From NCBI RefSeq assembly GCF_034190915.1, contig NW_026947491.1, forward strand, positions 21,764,101-21,828,100: 64,000 nt of DNA, read 5' to 3'. The first letter of the stretch is position 1. Each line of letters opens with the position of its first letter. The position numbers were made by a program, and so were the translations under genes. Below are positions 42,300 to 53,149 of the stretch, in pieces. This DNA comes from Cavia porcellus (Eukaryota; Chordata; Mammalia; Rodentia; Caviidae). The notes below the pieces were generated by a model. That model was not told where the DNA came from and did not search any database. It saw only the letters and a program-made list of their open reading frames with translations.

Positions 42300-42815
42300 C
42301 TGCTTCACCTGAACTGAATGAAGGCTGCCACCCAGGCAACCTACAGCCTTCCTCAATGCTGCTCGACCTGGATGTGCACAGGGGGATGCATCCCTGAAGC
42401 ACAGATTAAGTCTACAGGTAGAGAAATAGGGGCACATTTTAACTACAGGAAAGAGGCTCTGTGAATCTCCCTGCACATGCCCAACTCTATTCTGCAGATC
42501 ACAAGGGAGGACCTGGTTCCCCTGGACTTCTCACACCATGTATCAACACTTGGTCACACTGAATCACTCACTTGTGTTTCTGTAAAGAATTCAACCTTTG
42601 TATAATGGAGCAAACACTGACACCTGTATAATGTATTTAAATATGTAAAAATGAACTAAGGCTATGAATTAGAATTGAGTGTCATAACAGTTACATGAAA
42701 TTGTTGTTTTACATAATGATATTATTTTCACCAAACTTGACCTGCAGACTTACATGTAATCTGCTACTGAAGTTTTTCTACTTCCTGGCCTCAGAGCTCT
42801 ATCTATAGCAGGAAG
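42300..42815. other. Upstream flank of the functional V segment
   Basis: No gene; promoter-distal AT-rich sequence, duplicate of 7,830-8,345. Confidence 0.5.
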
Positions 42816-42817
42816 CC

Positions 42818-42825
42818 ATGCAAAT
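42818..42825 (+). promoter_or_regulatory. Ig octamer ATGCAAAT of the functional V segment
   Basis: Exact octamer 130 bp before the leader ATG at 42,948; Oct-1/Oct-2/OBF-1 site needed for B-cell V promoter activity. Confidence 0.9.
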
Positions 42826-42947
42826 AGGGCCTCCCCGTCCCAATGTAAACCAGCCCAGCCCTCACTCTGCAGCTCTGCAGAGGAGCCCAGCCCTGGACTC
42901 CTAGGTGTTTCCTTTCGGGGATCGGGACTGAGCACAGACAGCCCACA

Positions 42948-43404
42948 ATGGAGCTTGCGCTGAGATGCGTTTTCCTTGTTGCTGTTTTAAAAGGTAATCA
43001 GTGAAGAACAAGAGATATTTAGTGGGAGAGAGTGGGATAAATGGTAGACATATGTGACAGTTTCCTGAGCAAGATGTCTCTGTGTTTGCAGGTGTCCAGG
43101 CTGAGGTGCAGCTGGTAGAGTCTGGGGGAGGCTTGGTGCAATCTGAGGGGTCCCTGAGACTCTCCTGCGTGACCTCGGGATTCACCTTTAGCAATTACTA
43201 CATGTACTGGATCCGCCAGGCTCCAGGAAAGGGCCTAGAGTGGGTTGGTTTAATCAGAAACGCGGCTAAGAGTCACACTACGGAGTACGCTGCATCCGTG
43301 AAAGGCAGATTCACCATCTCCAGGGATGACTCCAAAAGCACACTGTATCTTCAAATGACCAAACTGAAACCCGAGGACACCGCTGTGTACTACTGTGCAA
43401 GAGA
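42948..43404 (+). CDS. Functional IGHV segment (mouse IGHV7/human VH3-72-like)
   Basis: Germline heavy-chain V gene, to be joined to D-J by RAG and to encode the N-terminal antigen-binding domain of the heavy chain. The leader exon is 42,948-42,993 ([15 protein letters not shown]) with a GTAATC donor. The V exon is 43,092-43,404 after TTTGCAG. The frame is clean: framework 1 [20 protein letters not shown], first cysteine in LSCVTSG, CDR1 GFTFSNYY, W in MYWIRQ, a long 10-residue CDR2 ([10 protein letters not shown]), framework 3 with [31 protein letters not shown], then AR. A cysteine in the leader (LRCVF; the sister has W) is unusual but tolerable. Octamer and RSS are consensus. It is the only fully intact V in the window. 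Confidence 0.95.
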
Positions 43405-43443
43405 CACAGTGAGAGGACATCAATGTGAGCCCTGACACAAACC
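43405..43443 (+). promoter_or_regulatory. Consensus recombination signal of the functional V segment
   Basis: CACAGTG at 43,405-43,411, a 23-bp spacer and ACACAAACC at 43,435-43,443. Confidence 0.95.
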
Positions 43444-43459
43444 TCCCTGCTGTGGTGCT

Positions 43460-44390
43460 CTGGACCAGCAGGGGGCGCACAGGACACACGGAGTTCAGCC
43501 CTGTGCAGGACAGGAGCACAGGATAGAGCAGAATTATTTCCTGAGGAGACATGAGGCACGTGACGTATTTCCCGGGAGAGTCTGCATTCATGAGTTTGTG
43601 CTTATCTTTCATGCTCCTGAAGTAAAAATTTAACTCAATAGTAAGACATATTCTCATCTGTACACAGGTTCAAGTGTAATTGTTGAAAGTAAAAATGAGT
43701 CTTCTGTGATCACAGGACTGGAACTTGAGGACGCACAGGCAGTAATTCAAACCTTTTTTCATTGAAAAGGACCTTATTGATGTTTCCTTTCACCACCAGT
43801 TTTGATATTTAGATTAGAGGCAGAAGAGAGATAACCCGAGATTAATAATGGATAAAACTTTGGAAAACTTACATCTTACATTCCTTGTGCTGTATAATTG
43901 CATAAATCAAACTCAGACTCATTTACTTAGCTTTTTAAATAATGTATTTTTCATTTAGTTTTTATTCTAGAATCTGCTTTTTTAAATCTACTTTCTTAGA
44001 ATGAAACACAAGACCTTCCTGCAGAATCTCCCATGGAGTCACCAGTGTACACCCATGTGTGCCCTGGTCCCTCAAGAAGGGAGCTAGGAGACCAGTGCTA
44101 TCCAAGGCACGGAGAGCAGGACATCAGAAATAGCCTCCAGGAAATATTTGACAGGAACTGAAGGTGCACCCACCATTGAACTTCATCTTTTAAAATTTTC
44201 GTTTCAATATATCAAATACGTCTCCTTCATCTAAGAAAATGATCTTGACAAAGTAAACGAAGAACCACTGACTCTAATACCATGTGTAGAATACCTTCAC
44301 TACTCTCCCATAACTAGAAACAGACCCATCCACACATGTGAAATTGATTTTTTACAGTGTAACACAGTAGTTGACTAGAGATGTTTATTT
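43460..44390. other. 3' flank of the functional V segment
   Basis: Duplicate of 8,990-9,890; AT-rich, no gene. Confidence 0.5.
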
Positions 44391-44394
44391 CAAA

Positions 44395-44545
44395 GAATAT
44401 TTAAACAAATAACAAGATGAATAATAGCAAGCGTTATAAAGTACGTTGAAGAAATTAACCCGTAGTGCATTGTTGGAGGGAATGTAAATTATTGCAATGA
44501 GGGAGTGATTATTCTATAGGACAGCGACTCTGGAATCTCCTGAGC
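44395..44545 (+). repeat. LINE-1 3'-end relic (duplicate of 9,925)
   Basis: Same L1 line with AATAGCAAGCGTTATAAAGT and TGCATTGTTGGAGGGAATGT. Confidence 0.6.
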
Positions 44546-44659
44546 GCGTTTATGACCAATTTGCAGGAAAAATTCGCCGCGTCCATTAAGAAAACCAGGA
44601 AGGCTTTGAAAAGCCAGGAGTAAAGCCCTTAAATGCTAATATGGTCAGGCGAGATGAGA

Positions 44660-45090
44660 GTTACACAGGAGAGCCTAGTCCAGAAGAGAATTGCTTCTCT
44701 GGCAGCTCAGCTGTCAGACAATAGAGCAGGAGCCAATCAGCAATGAAGCGGGCGCCTGGATGAGCTACCCAATCAGGTGGGACGAGGGGACGGGCACTTC
44801 CTGTGTCATGGCGTACTGTGGGCTTCATCGGTGTTGCAGAGAGTCCCTGCTGACTAGACCGGGTTTTGTGTACTATCGCCTGGCTGCGCGCTGCATTCAA
44901 AGGCTCCCGGGAGACCCTAAAGCCACACAATGGTGACGTTGTAGGACGGGAGCCGGGGATGGGACGAAATCGGCTGTGTTCTGGAGGGAAGTGGTCAGAA
45001 ACGGCTGTGGCAGTGCACAGCCTCCCTGCTCAGCTCCAGACGCCGAGGTCTCCCTGGTCCTTGGTGCTACATCGTCATTCGTAACATTTC
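44660..45090. promoter_or_regulatory. CpG-rich, promoter-like block, copy 2
   Basis: Duplicate of 10,195-10,640 with high identity. Most CpG sites and both CCAAT boxes are kept, along with the GGGAGACCCTAAAGCC..ACAATGGTGACG motif near 44,910-44,940. Its role is unknown. Confidence 0.35.
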
Positions 45091-45645
45091 CTCCTTTGCT
45101 AGGGCAGGGACAATGGTGGGTCCCCAGTGCACAGTGCTAGCTCGCACACTGCCAACCTAGGATGTCTTGGTTGGCCCCTGCGCAGCTGAGTCTGCACCAC
45201 TCGGCAGGGAGCAAGAGCTTTGGGCAAACCATCACTGTAGTTTTTCACGTGATTCCTCCACTTGCAGTGATGTTACTGAATGAACAAGGTTCTTGGTCTC
45301 ACAGCATTGAAGAATGAGGTTGCAACCAAAGGAAAAAATGTTAGCAGAGAGTTTATTGGAAGTAGGAATAATACTAGCGCGCTGATTCTGGAAGTGTCCC
45401 AAGTGAGAGGCCCCATAGCCCTGCAATCCAGAGCTAATTATGAATGAGCAGAGCCCAGGAAATACTCAGCTGTTTAGTGACCACCTATCACCGAGGGCTC
45501 TGTGGATTTAAAACAACTACTTTGAACTCAGGCTCTCTCACCCATTTCCTCAGCATGCACTGTTAAAAAGAAAATGGGATTTTAGAGAAACGTTAGATAA
45601 CTTGTATTTTCTTTCATTTGACTTTTAATTTTTATTTATTTATTT
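45090..45645. other. Spacer between CpG block and next V segment
   Basis: Duplicate of 10,640-11,150; no gene seen. Confidence 0.4.
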
Positions 45646-45649
45646 ATCT

Positions 45650-45715
45650 ATTCTTGTGTCTTTTTGAGACAGGGTTTCATTCTGCAGCTTAGGTTGGCTT
45701 TAAACATTATTTTGT
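45650..45715 (-). mobile_element. B1-like SINE fragment, antisense (duplicate of 11,172)
   Basis: TTTTTGAGACAGGGTTTCAT and GCAGCTTAGGTTGGCTTTAAA; this copy is closer to the SINE consensus than the one at 11,172. Confidence 0.65.
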
Positions 45716-45744
45716 AGAGCAAAAGAATGTTCCTGTGTTTGCAG

Positions 45745-46047
45745 GTGTCCAGGCTGACAAGCAGCTGGTGGAGCCTTGGAGTCGCTTGGTGCAGCCTGGG
45801 GCATCCCTGAAACTCTCCTGCATGAATTCAGGATTCACTGTCAGAAGCTGTGCCATAAGCTGGATCCAAAGGCCCCAGGGAAGGGCCTAGAGTGGATCTC
45901 ATACATAAGTACTGGTGGTAGCACATACTATGCAGACTCTGTGAAGGGCGGATTCACCATCTCCAGAGACAACGGCAAGAACACGCTATATCCGTAGATG
46001 AGCAGCCTGAAACAGGAGAACACAGCCCTGTTACAGTGTCCATGACA
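45745..46047 (+). pseudogene. IGHV segment 9b (duplicate of segment 4), no leader exon
   Basis: The V exon follows TTTGCAG at 45,738-45,744. Framework 1 is better preserved than in segment 4 ([20 protein letters not shown]), but the core SGGG is replaced. A 1-nt loss near 45,867 shifts framework 2, and TAG in CCGTAGATG stops framework 3. The second cysteine reads TGTCCATGA. No leader exon. It is a pseudogene. Confidence 0.88.
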
Positions 46048-46086
46048 CACAGTGAAGGAACATTTGTGTGAGCCCAGAAAAAACCT
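46048..46086 (+). promoter_or_regulatory. Recombination signal of segment 9b
   Basis: CACAGTG at 46,048-46,054, a 23-bp spacer and AAAAAACCT nonamer. Confidence 0.7.
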
Positions 46087-46119
46087 CCTGGAAGCAGCGC
46101 TTATGCCCAGCAGAAGTCG

Positions 46120-49100
46120 CTGTAAGACGACAGAATCACTTGCGGGCCCCAGAAGCAGGAGCTGAGAAGAAAGCAGAGGAGGGAGATCTTCCTGGGGACT
46201 CTAGGGTTCTCTTCTGTTTTAACGTTTTAGGTCCTGAACCAACCCACATTGAAGTACCCAAGTTCAAGGAAAAATTCTCTGTTAAATGTAATTGCATGAG
46301 TACATAAGAAACACTGATTATTTCATTTTCTGTGTATAAATTGTACTTACGGGTAAACAAAACTTGCACCCATCTCAAAGTAACTTGTGCATTTTGTGAA
46401 GTTAATTTTGTTTTCAGTGTCAAATCCTCACCATCTAAAGGGGGGTCTGCTGGTTTAGTTTGGGTGATGAGGAACTGTCTCACGCAGTAAAAAATGCTTC
46501 AGATTAGGAAATTAAATCCTTCTCATCTCCCTCTGTGGGTTCTCAGATCACACAGCTCCCTCCCCTCTTTGGCCACCTCAGGAGACCTGGTCCCCAGGCT
46601 CAGCCCCAGCACCATGAGGAACCCTGAGCTCAGGGGAGGAGGGAGAGGGGCAGCCTGACTGGACTCAGGGCAGTGTCTGTGGACCTAGATGTGCTCTTTC
46701 TAGACAAGAAGGCTGAGTAGGACTTGGTCCTGTGCCTTTTTTTGCACCTTACAAATTAAAAAATTTATAAAATACAGCAAAACCATCCTCTATCTTAATC
46801 TCCATTTCTCTCTCTCTCTTAACTTTTTGGTTTTTTAAATTTTATTTTAAACAAGAAAAATAGAACATTAAAGTGAAACAAAACAAAACAGTGTTAGGAC
46901 ACTGGGGAATTCACTGTTGTTACTGTATTAGATAATCCCATCCTCTAATTAGTTGCTCAGGCTCTCTGACCCAGGCTTGCAAAGTCAATCAAATAATTTA
47001 AATGTTGCTGCCTTAATTTAGTTAGTAACATCTTAGCCTGCACTCCGTCCCATTGCTTATGTGTGTGTTACTGCTGGGAGGAGGGGGAGGCTGCACAGCT
47101 TCCTTGCTGCCTCTCCCCACCTGACAGGGCCTTGCCAACACATGTGGTGTGGTGACTGCAATGCTTCCTGCTATTTTCCTCATCCAACCACACCACCAAC
47201 CCGGCTCTCTTATTCTTGCTGGGTTCCTGAATTCTCCCTCTCTGTGGATTTCAACCCACGGGTCCGACCCTTCCCGTGTCTGTGGGCCCCACCTCTGTCA
47301 TCCTGCTCTTCCCATGTTGCTGTAGCCCAGGGTATGGACAGATGAGAAGCAGAGGTACCAGTACAGTGTAGCAAGAACTCTCATGATGTTTTGCTACCCA
47401 GTTCCATAGCACATGCTGCTTCTTCCTCTGCTGCTCACGGCTTCTCCATTCTCCTGTAAGTGTTGTCTCTTTTTTACTCATTTCTCAGTTTTCAGTCTAT
47501 TGGGAAAACAATGGAAAATAAATGAGGTGAAAATCTCTATTGTCACAATGTGCATGGTTTTTCCTAAATGGATTCCCATGATTCTACCATGATGTATTTT
47601 ATTTTATTTCAATAATTTCTGTATTTAACAGTCACACATGTATTTGTAAATTTTTCTAAAACAACCAAATATACCTCTATGGTTACTAATATCACACTTA
47701 TTGTTACAGTTTCCTGTGACCAGTAACATAGTGAACAGCACGAAATCGCTTGCATGCACATCCACGGCTCCTGAAGGCAGAGAAGAGCTGAAATTCTCAC
47801 ACACAGTCCCCATCTCTCAGATGCGACCAAGGACCTCACCCTCACACTCATCCGCAGAGGCTAACACACCTCCAAATCCTGCTCTGCTCTTTACCAGTCC
47901 AGCATCCCCACTAATGTGTCCCTTGTCTAAGGACTGAAAATTCATGTACTTGATGTGATGTCTCAAGGGCATCTGTTGTTTTCCCTCAGGGTAGGGACAT
48001 CTTTGGGAATATGCCCTTCCCTGAGATGGAGTCTGATCCTCTCCATTGGACCTTCTGAATTACAGCTTCCTTCAGATCACTGAAAATCTGAAATATTTTA
48101 TGAGTTCCCTTCCATTTCATTTGTCTTTGTTGTTCAGAGTTTAATCATGATTGTGTAGATATCATTTTCAAATTGAGACCTTGGAAACACACCTCAAGTA
48201 AGAGTTCAGATTTAGCATTAATGTTGTAACTTGTATGTCAAAGAAAAGTAATGAATGAAACCAGGAAGAACATGGCACTTCTGGGTTTTCATCTCACCAT
48301 GTATCTCAGCTGTGCTTGATTCAGCTATACCGCTGCTCCTCTGTGTCACTGTGTCTCCAAATTCTTGACCTGATAGTTATGAAGAGCCTAGTTTCTTCTC
48401 AGATGTGATTCACAAAGTTCACCTCTCACTCTTAGTTTATACTATCATCTCATAATAGAGGAAAAATCCATCCGTGAACCATCCTCACATCCTAAGTGTG
48501 AAATCCATCGCCATATTAGTCCCTGGTTATCAACTTTCTCCTCACTGACACCTTCCAGGTGTTTTCTTCTTCCTCTTCATGTGTCAGAATTGGTTAATTG
48601 TTGGATCTTCCCACCAGAACTGTAACACGATGTAGATTACAGGCAACACTTGTCAATAACAAAACCCACAAAGGAAACATGCACATTCCTAACTTTAGTG
48701 AACAAATCCTCAGAGACTTTCCAAGGACTTAGTAAAGCCAGTGACATCATCCCCACCACAAGAGCTTAGGCATAACTGAACCTTTATTATTCTCTCTGTG
48801 GAATACATGTCAGTCTTCCTACAAATCCATCAAAGTCGTGTAATTCAGAACAGAGATCAGAACCGTGGGTGTATGAACTCAGAGCAGGGAGGTAGAGGGA
48901 TGTGGTATCAAAGATCAGAACCATTGCCCATCCAGAGAGTAACAGATGTGTCTACTCCTGGATGTCAGGGTCAGTGCTCTCTTGCTCAGACTCAGAACAG
49001 CTCAAACCCTTGTCCAGAGCCTACCCTGAGGGTCCATATAAAACCTGCAAATCTATTTCTCCTTACTAATGTGGACTCGACTGTTACCTGCATTCAGGCC

Positions 49101-50590
49101 ACATGATTATGACTAGATTTGGGGAGGGGGAGGAAAAAGGTAGAAAAGCACCTTGTATTATCTAACTGACCATGAGGAATGCAATCATTATATCCTGCAA
49201 ATCTGTACTAATGAATAAATAATAATTGTACACAGTACAATATGCTATATTTCAGTCTCTCTCCAGGAAATGACATGGAGAAATAAGAACTTCAGAAGAC
49301 ATGGATACAGTCCAGTCAATGTATTGAGTGGACAGTGCACTGAAGCCAGGGACACATCCCAGTCACAGGTGTGACACAATAGCCTGGGGGTCTTGTGGAT
49401 CACAGGTGAGGATTCCAATGGGGCTTTTCCTTTTCCAAAGTTGACAAGTAGTCCTCATGGCAGTGGTGATGATGCTGAACACTGTGCCTCCCTGCTGAAG
49501 AGGTCACATCCAGAGTGACCCCTGATTCCAGCCTTTGCCTCTCTTCACATTGGAGATCATAAGATGCAGTCCCCATCCTCAGCATCTCCCAGTGATGGAG
49601 CTGGCCTCTGCTCTCCATCGTGATTCACTCAGGAATCCTCAGCCCCACTTTCCTGACTCATAGACACGTTGATAAGGATGTCAACTCAGAGAAGAATTCT
49701 TCAAAGAGATTTTAATAATGGAATTCATAGATTTCATTTGTTTGTGGAGATCTTAATGAATCTGTACAGCATGTGCTATGGAACTGGGTAGCAAAACATC
49801 ATGAGAGTTCTTGCTACACTGTACTGGAAAATATTTCACTGAATGCCCACTGCACCAATAGTGAACAAGAAATGCCCACATCTGGCTGAAAAAGATTGGA
49901 AAGAAAGAGGGAAGGTTTAATTTTAGGACATTGTCTTCAGGAGCATAGTGTTCATAATGAATAACTGATCACAAAGGGAGAACTGTAATTAAGTAAGCAT
50001 TTAGAATTTAGGAATCACCTCCAGGAAACAAAAGGAGGAGAACCTAGTAAGAACATGCCGCCCAGCACCTACACTAGGTCAGTTAAGGAAGGGCCACTTA
50101 GTACAGACAACCTCCTTCCTTCCTCCAGTGAGGCTTCTCTATCAGGGAGGCACAGGACCCACATCCTCATCTCCAGGCTCTGCAGGCTCTGGTCAGTGGG
50201 ACATGGATCACAGCACATCTCAAAGCAGGAGGCAGGAGGACCTCTCCTGACCATGTTAATGGTAGTGAAGCAACATCTACAGCAGCACAGATGGCACCAG
50301 AAGGGAGAGATCAGGGAGAGGAGGAGGGGGCTGTGCTTGCTTCATCCTGTGGAAGCAGCACCAGAGCCTGTGTGGGAGTGCAGAGTTAGAACAGGAAGGG
50401 AGCAGGACTGGAGGACGCTGGGGTGGGAACAGGAAGGAGGGCTCATGGCCATGCTTCCTCCACTCCAAGGAAGGCAGCTTCCCACCTAACACAGACATGA
50501 ACACCACTTGAGTGCAGGGGAAGAGATTATTCTCTGCAGGATAAGGACCATAGACATCCTGGGCTGTGTCTCACCATCCTAAAGTAAAGG
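46120..50590. other. Intergenic spacer, duplicate of 11,640-16,050
   Basis: No gene recognised. It differs from its paralogue mainly by a 61-nt insert at 47,358-47,418. Confidence 0.6.
47358..47418 (-). repeat. 61-nt templated inverted insertion
   Basis: Exact reverse complement, by eye, of 49,767-49,827. It is absent from the paralogous place near 12,860-12,895. It carries the copy-2 form of the donor (GGGTAGCAAAA) rather than the copy-1 form (GGGTAGGAAAA at 15,247). Confidence 0.9.
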
Positions 50591-50600
50591 GGCCACTCTC

Positions 50601-50608
50601 ATGCAAAT
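50601..50608 (+). promoter_or_regulatory. Ig octamer ATGCAAAT of V segment 10
   Basis: Exact octamer 117 bp before the leader ATG at 50,718. Confidence 0.85.
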
Positions 50609-50717
50609 TTGTCTCCCAAATCTAGACTCAAACTTCCCTCCTGGGCTGAAGGAGCCCATAGCTCCTTCCTCAGATACCCCTAAGATCTCTGGAGAAGGCA
50701 AAAGTGTGACCTAGAAT

Positions 50718-51068
50718 ATGAAATTTCTGAGTCTTCTCCTGTGCCTGGTGGCAGGCCGCATGGTGACTATCCTCAATGTCAGACATGGGTCCATGGAAAG
50801 ATTAGGAAAGCAGGTAACTGATAGGAATGTTCCTCATGTTTCCAGGTGTCCTGTCCCAGGTGCAGCCACAGGAGTCAGGACCTGGCCTGGTGAAGCCCTT
50901 GCAGACCCTGTCTCTCACCTGCAAGATCTATGGATTCTCCATCACAACCAGTGGTTATGACTGGAGCTGGGTCCATCAGCCTCCAGGAAAGACTCTGGAG
51001 TGAATGGGGGCCATAGGTAACTGTGGTGGCACTGGTTACAGTCTATCCCTCAAGAGCCACATCTCTAT
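50718..51068 (+). pseudogene. IGHV segment 10, clan II, 3'-truncated
   Basis: The leader exon is 50,718-50,762, with one base lost (45 nt, GGCCGCATG) and an altered donor GTGACT. The V exon starts at 50,846 and is open to TGA at 51,001-51,003 (W of LEW, the same stop as segment 5). It then runs to LKSHIS in framework 3, where it is cut at about 51,068 and joined to the equivalent of 23,944. The second cysteine and RSS are gone, so it cannot rearrange normally. Confidence 0.92.
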
Positions 51069-51430
51069 CATCAGTGAAAGAGTTTTCCCCTAGTACAGAT
51101 TTCTTTACAGTTATGGCAGTGGTCTAATGTGGCAGAAGGCAAAAGCAGAAATGCCTATCACTTCCTGCTTCTTCTTCTGCCCTAAATGCAGCTCCTCTTC
51201 CTGGTTACACACAAGGAGAATTCTAATTGGTTCCTCACACATCATCAATATCTGCCTCATGGGCGACTTCAGTCAGATGTCATGTAACTCTCTGGCTCTC
51301 TGGATCTGGTTGAAGGAAACAGCCCAGCCGCCATGGGTCACGTGCTCCTTTCCACATCCTCAACTCAATAAACCTGTTCATTTTGTACTTTTGCTTCTCT
51401 ATTCTGCCAGAATATTCTAACAGTCAGGTT
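51068..51430. repeat. Possible LTR or retroposon remnant (duplicate of 23,944)
   Basis: Same block as 23,944-24,310, with AATAAA near 51,366; its 5' edge is the deletion junction. Confidence 0.25.
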
Positions 51431-51439
51431 TTCGATGAA

Positions 51440-52550
51440 TTCTGAAAATATAAAAATTGGAGGAGAAATAGGGAACCAATAAAGATAAGTGACTGTAGTT
51501 GGGAACTAAATTTCTAAATGAATGAAGCCACAAAACAAGATTGCTACGAAGTATGCATATTGCCATAAAATGGAAGTCTTAGGAAACAAAATCACAAGAT
51601 CAAGGCTAAGATGAACTTGGAATATAAGCCAATTTTCACAAAACAAAAGAAAGAAATGTAAGTTATGAAGCAGGCATGGTGTCACCACCGTGTAATACTG
51701 ACCCTCAGAAGGACAAAACGGAAGACTGTCACACATTTGAGCCCAGCCTTTGTCACCTAAAGAATAGGAAGGCAATCTCATAGCATGTACTGTAGAGTGA
51801 CATTTTCTTTCAAAATCCAAACAGCAAAAAGAATGTAGAAACAATATGATTAGCAATTGTTCAGCTTTATGTTTAGAGACATTGTTATCCTATGCATGAT
51901 GCTCATAGTACATGATTGCCCAAAAAATGAAAAATACAATGTGATACATTTTTTGATTTAGGAATAAACTCCAGAGAACAAGAGGAGAAGCTGAATCTGG
52001 AAAGATAATGAACACTCAATAGACACACATGGTCATGTGAGTGCAGGAAATCATACATTCTGTGAGATTACAAATTTCCCTGTGAGGTAGCACAGAACTC
52101 ACATGCTTATTTCCATTTTTTGTGCTCCTCTACTAAGGTGGGACTCGGATCCCAGGATGTCTTAGAGCAGGAGGCAGGTGGACCTCTCCTGAAAACAAAA
52201 ATGACAGAGAAGCCAGCTCTCAAGCAGCATGGATGGAACCCTAGGAGAGAGACCAGGGAGACACAGAGGGAGCTGTGCTCAATTTGGTCCTGACAATGAG
52301 CATCAGAGCCTGGGTGGGAAGAAAGTTGGACTGCGGTAAAGTAAGGGAGAAGGACCAGGAGGAATCCATTCCTGGGATTAGGAAGGTGTGGTCATCATTG
52401 CCCTGCTTCCACCACTCCTCTAAACTTAACTTCCCACTTATCACAGACTCAAACCCAGCTGGAATTCAGAACAGGAGGCTCCTCTCAGTAGCACAAAAGG
52501 AGCAGTCATAGCGTGGGATCAATGTCCCCTTCATATAGGAAGTGTGTACC
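51440..52550. other. Upstream flank of V segment 11
   Basis: Duplicate of 24,320-25,425, including the degenerate 7SL SINE relic at 51,667-51,785. No gene. Confidence 0.5.
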
Positions 52551-52554
52551 CTAT

Positions 52555-52562
52555 ATGCAAAT
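52555..52562 (+). promoter_or_regulatory. Ig octamer ATGCAAAT of V segment 11
   Basis: Exact octamer 115 bp before the leader; the sister at 25,433 is mutated. Confidence 0.8.
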
Positions 52563-52669
52563 ATATGCTCTGAATTCAGATTCATAATCTGCTCACAGTT
52601 TGTGGAACTCACAGCTCCATCCCAAGACATGGTTGAGGTCTCCCAGGAGGGCAGAGGGGTGGTCAAAAG

Positions 52670-53100
52670 ACGAGACTTCTGGGTCTTCTCCTGTGCCTGG
52701 TGACAGCCCCTCATGGTGAGTGTCCTCAGTGTCAGACATGGGTCCATGGAAAGGTTAACAAAGCATGTGACTAACTGGTTTTTATTTTCCCCAGGTTTCC
52801 TGTGCCAGGTGCAGGTGCAGGAGTCAGGACCTGGCCTGGTGAAGCCCTCACAGACCCTGACCCTCACCTGCTTAGTCTCTGGCTACTCCATCACCAGTGA
52901 TAGTGTTTGGAACTGGATCCATCAGCCCCAGGAAAGAGTCTGCAGTGGATATGGCATGTTTGGTATGATGGTGATACTAAGTATAACCCGACTCTCCAGA
53001 GTCGCATCTCCATCTCCAGAGACACAGGCAAGAACCAGTTCTCCCTGAAGCTGAATTCTGTCACCACAGAAGACACAGCCACCTATTACTGTGCAAGATG
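52670..53100 (+). pseudogene. IGHV segment 11, clan II, start lost and 1-bp deletion
   Basis: Leader exon 52,670-52,715 with ACG where segment 7 has ATG. The V exon is 52,795-53,100. Framework 1 and CDR1 are intact, including the W codon that is a stop in segment 7 ([10 protein letters not shown]). One C is missing in the CCCC run at 52,926-52,929, which shifts the frame. Framework 3 to YYCAR is intact in the other frame. It was thus inactivated by different lesions from its sister. Confidence 0.92.
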
Positions 53101-53139
53101 CACAGTGGTTTCTCACAACAGTGAGCCCAAACATAAACC
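53101..53139 (+). promoter_or_regulatory. Recombination signal of V segment 11
   Basis: CACAGTG at 53,101-53,107, a 23-bp spacer and ACATAAACC at 53,131-53,139. Confidence 0.9.
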
Positions 53140-53149
53140 TCCCTGCAGG

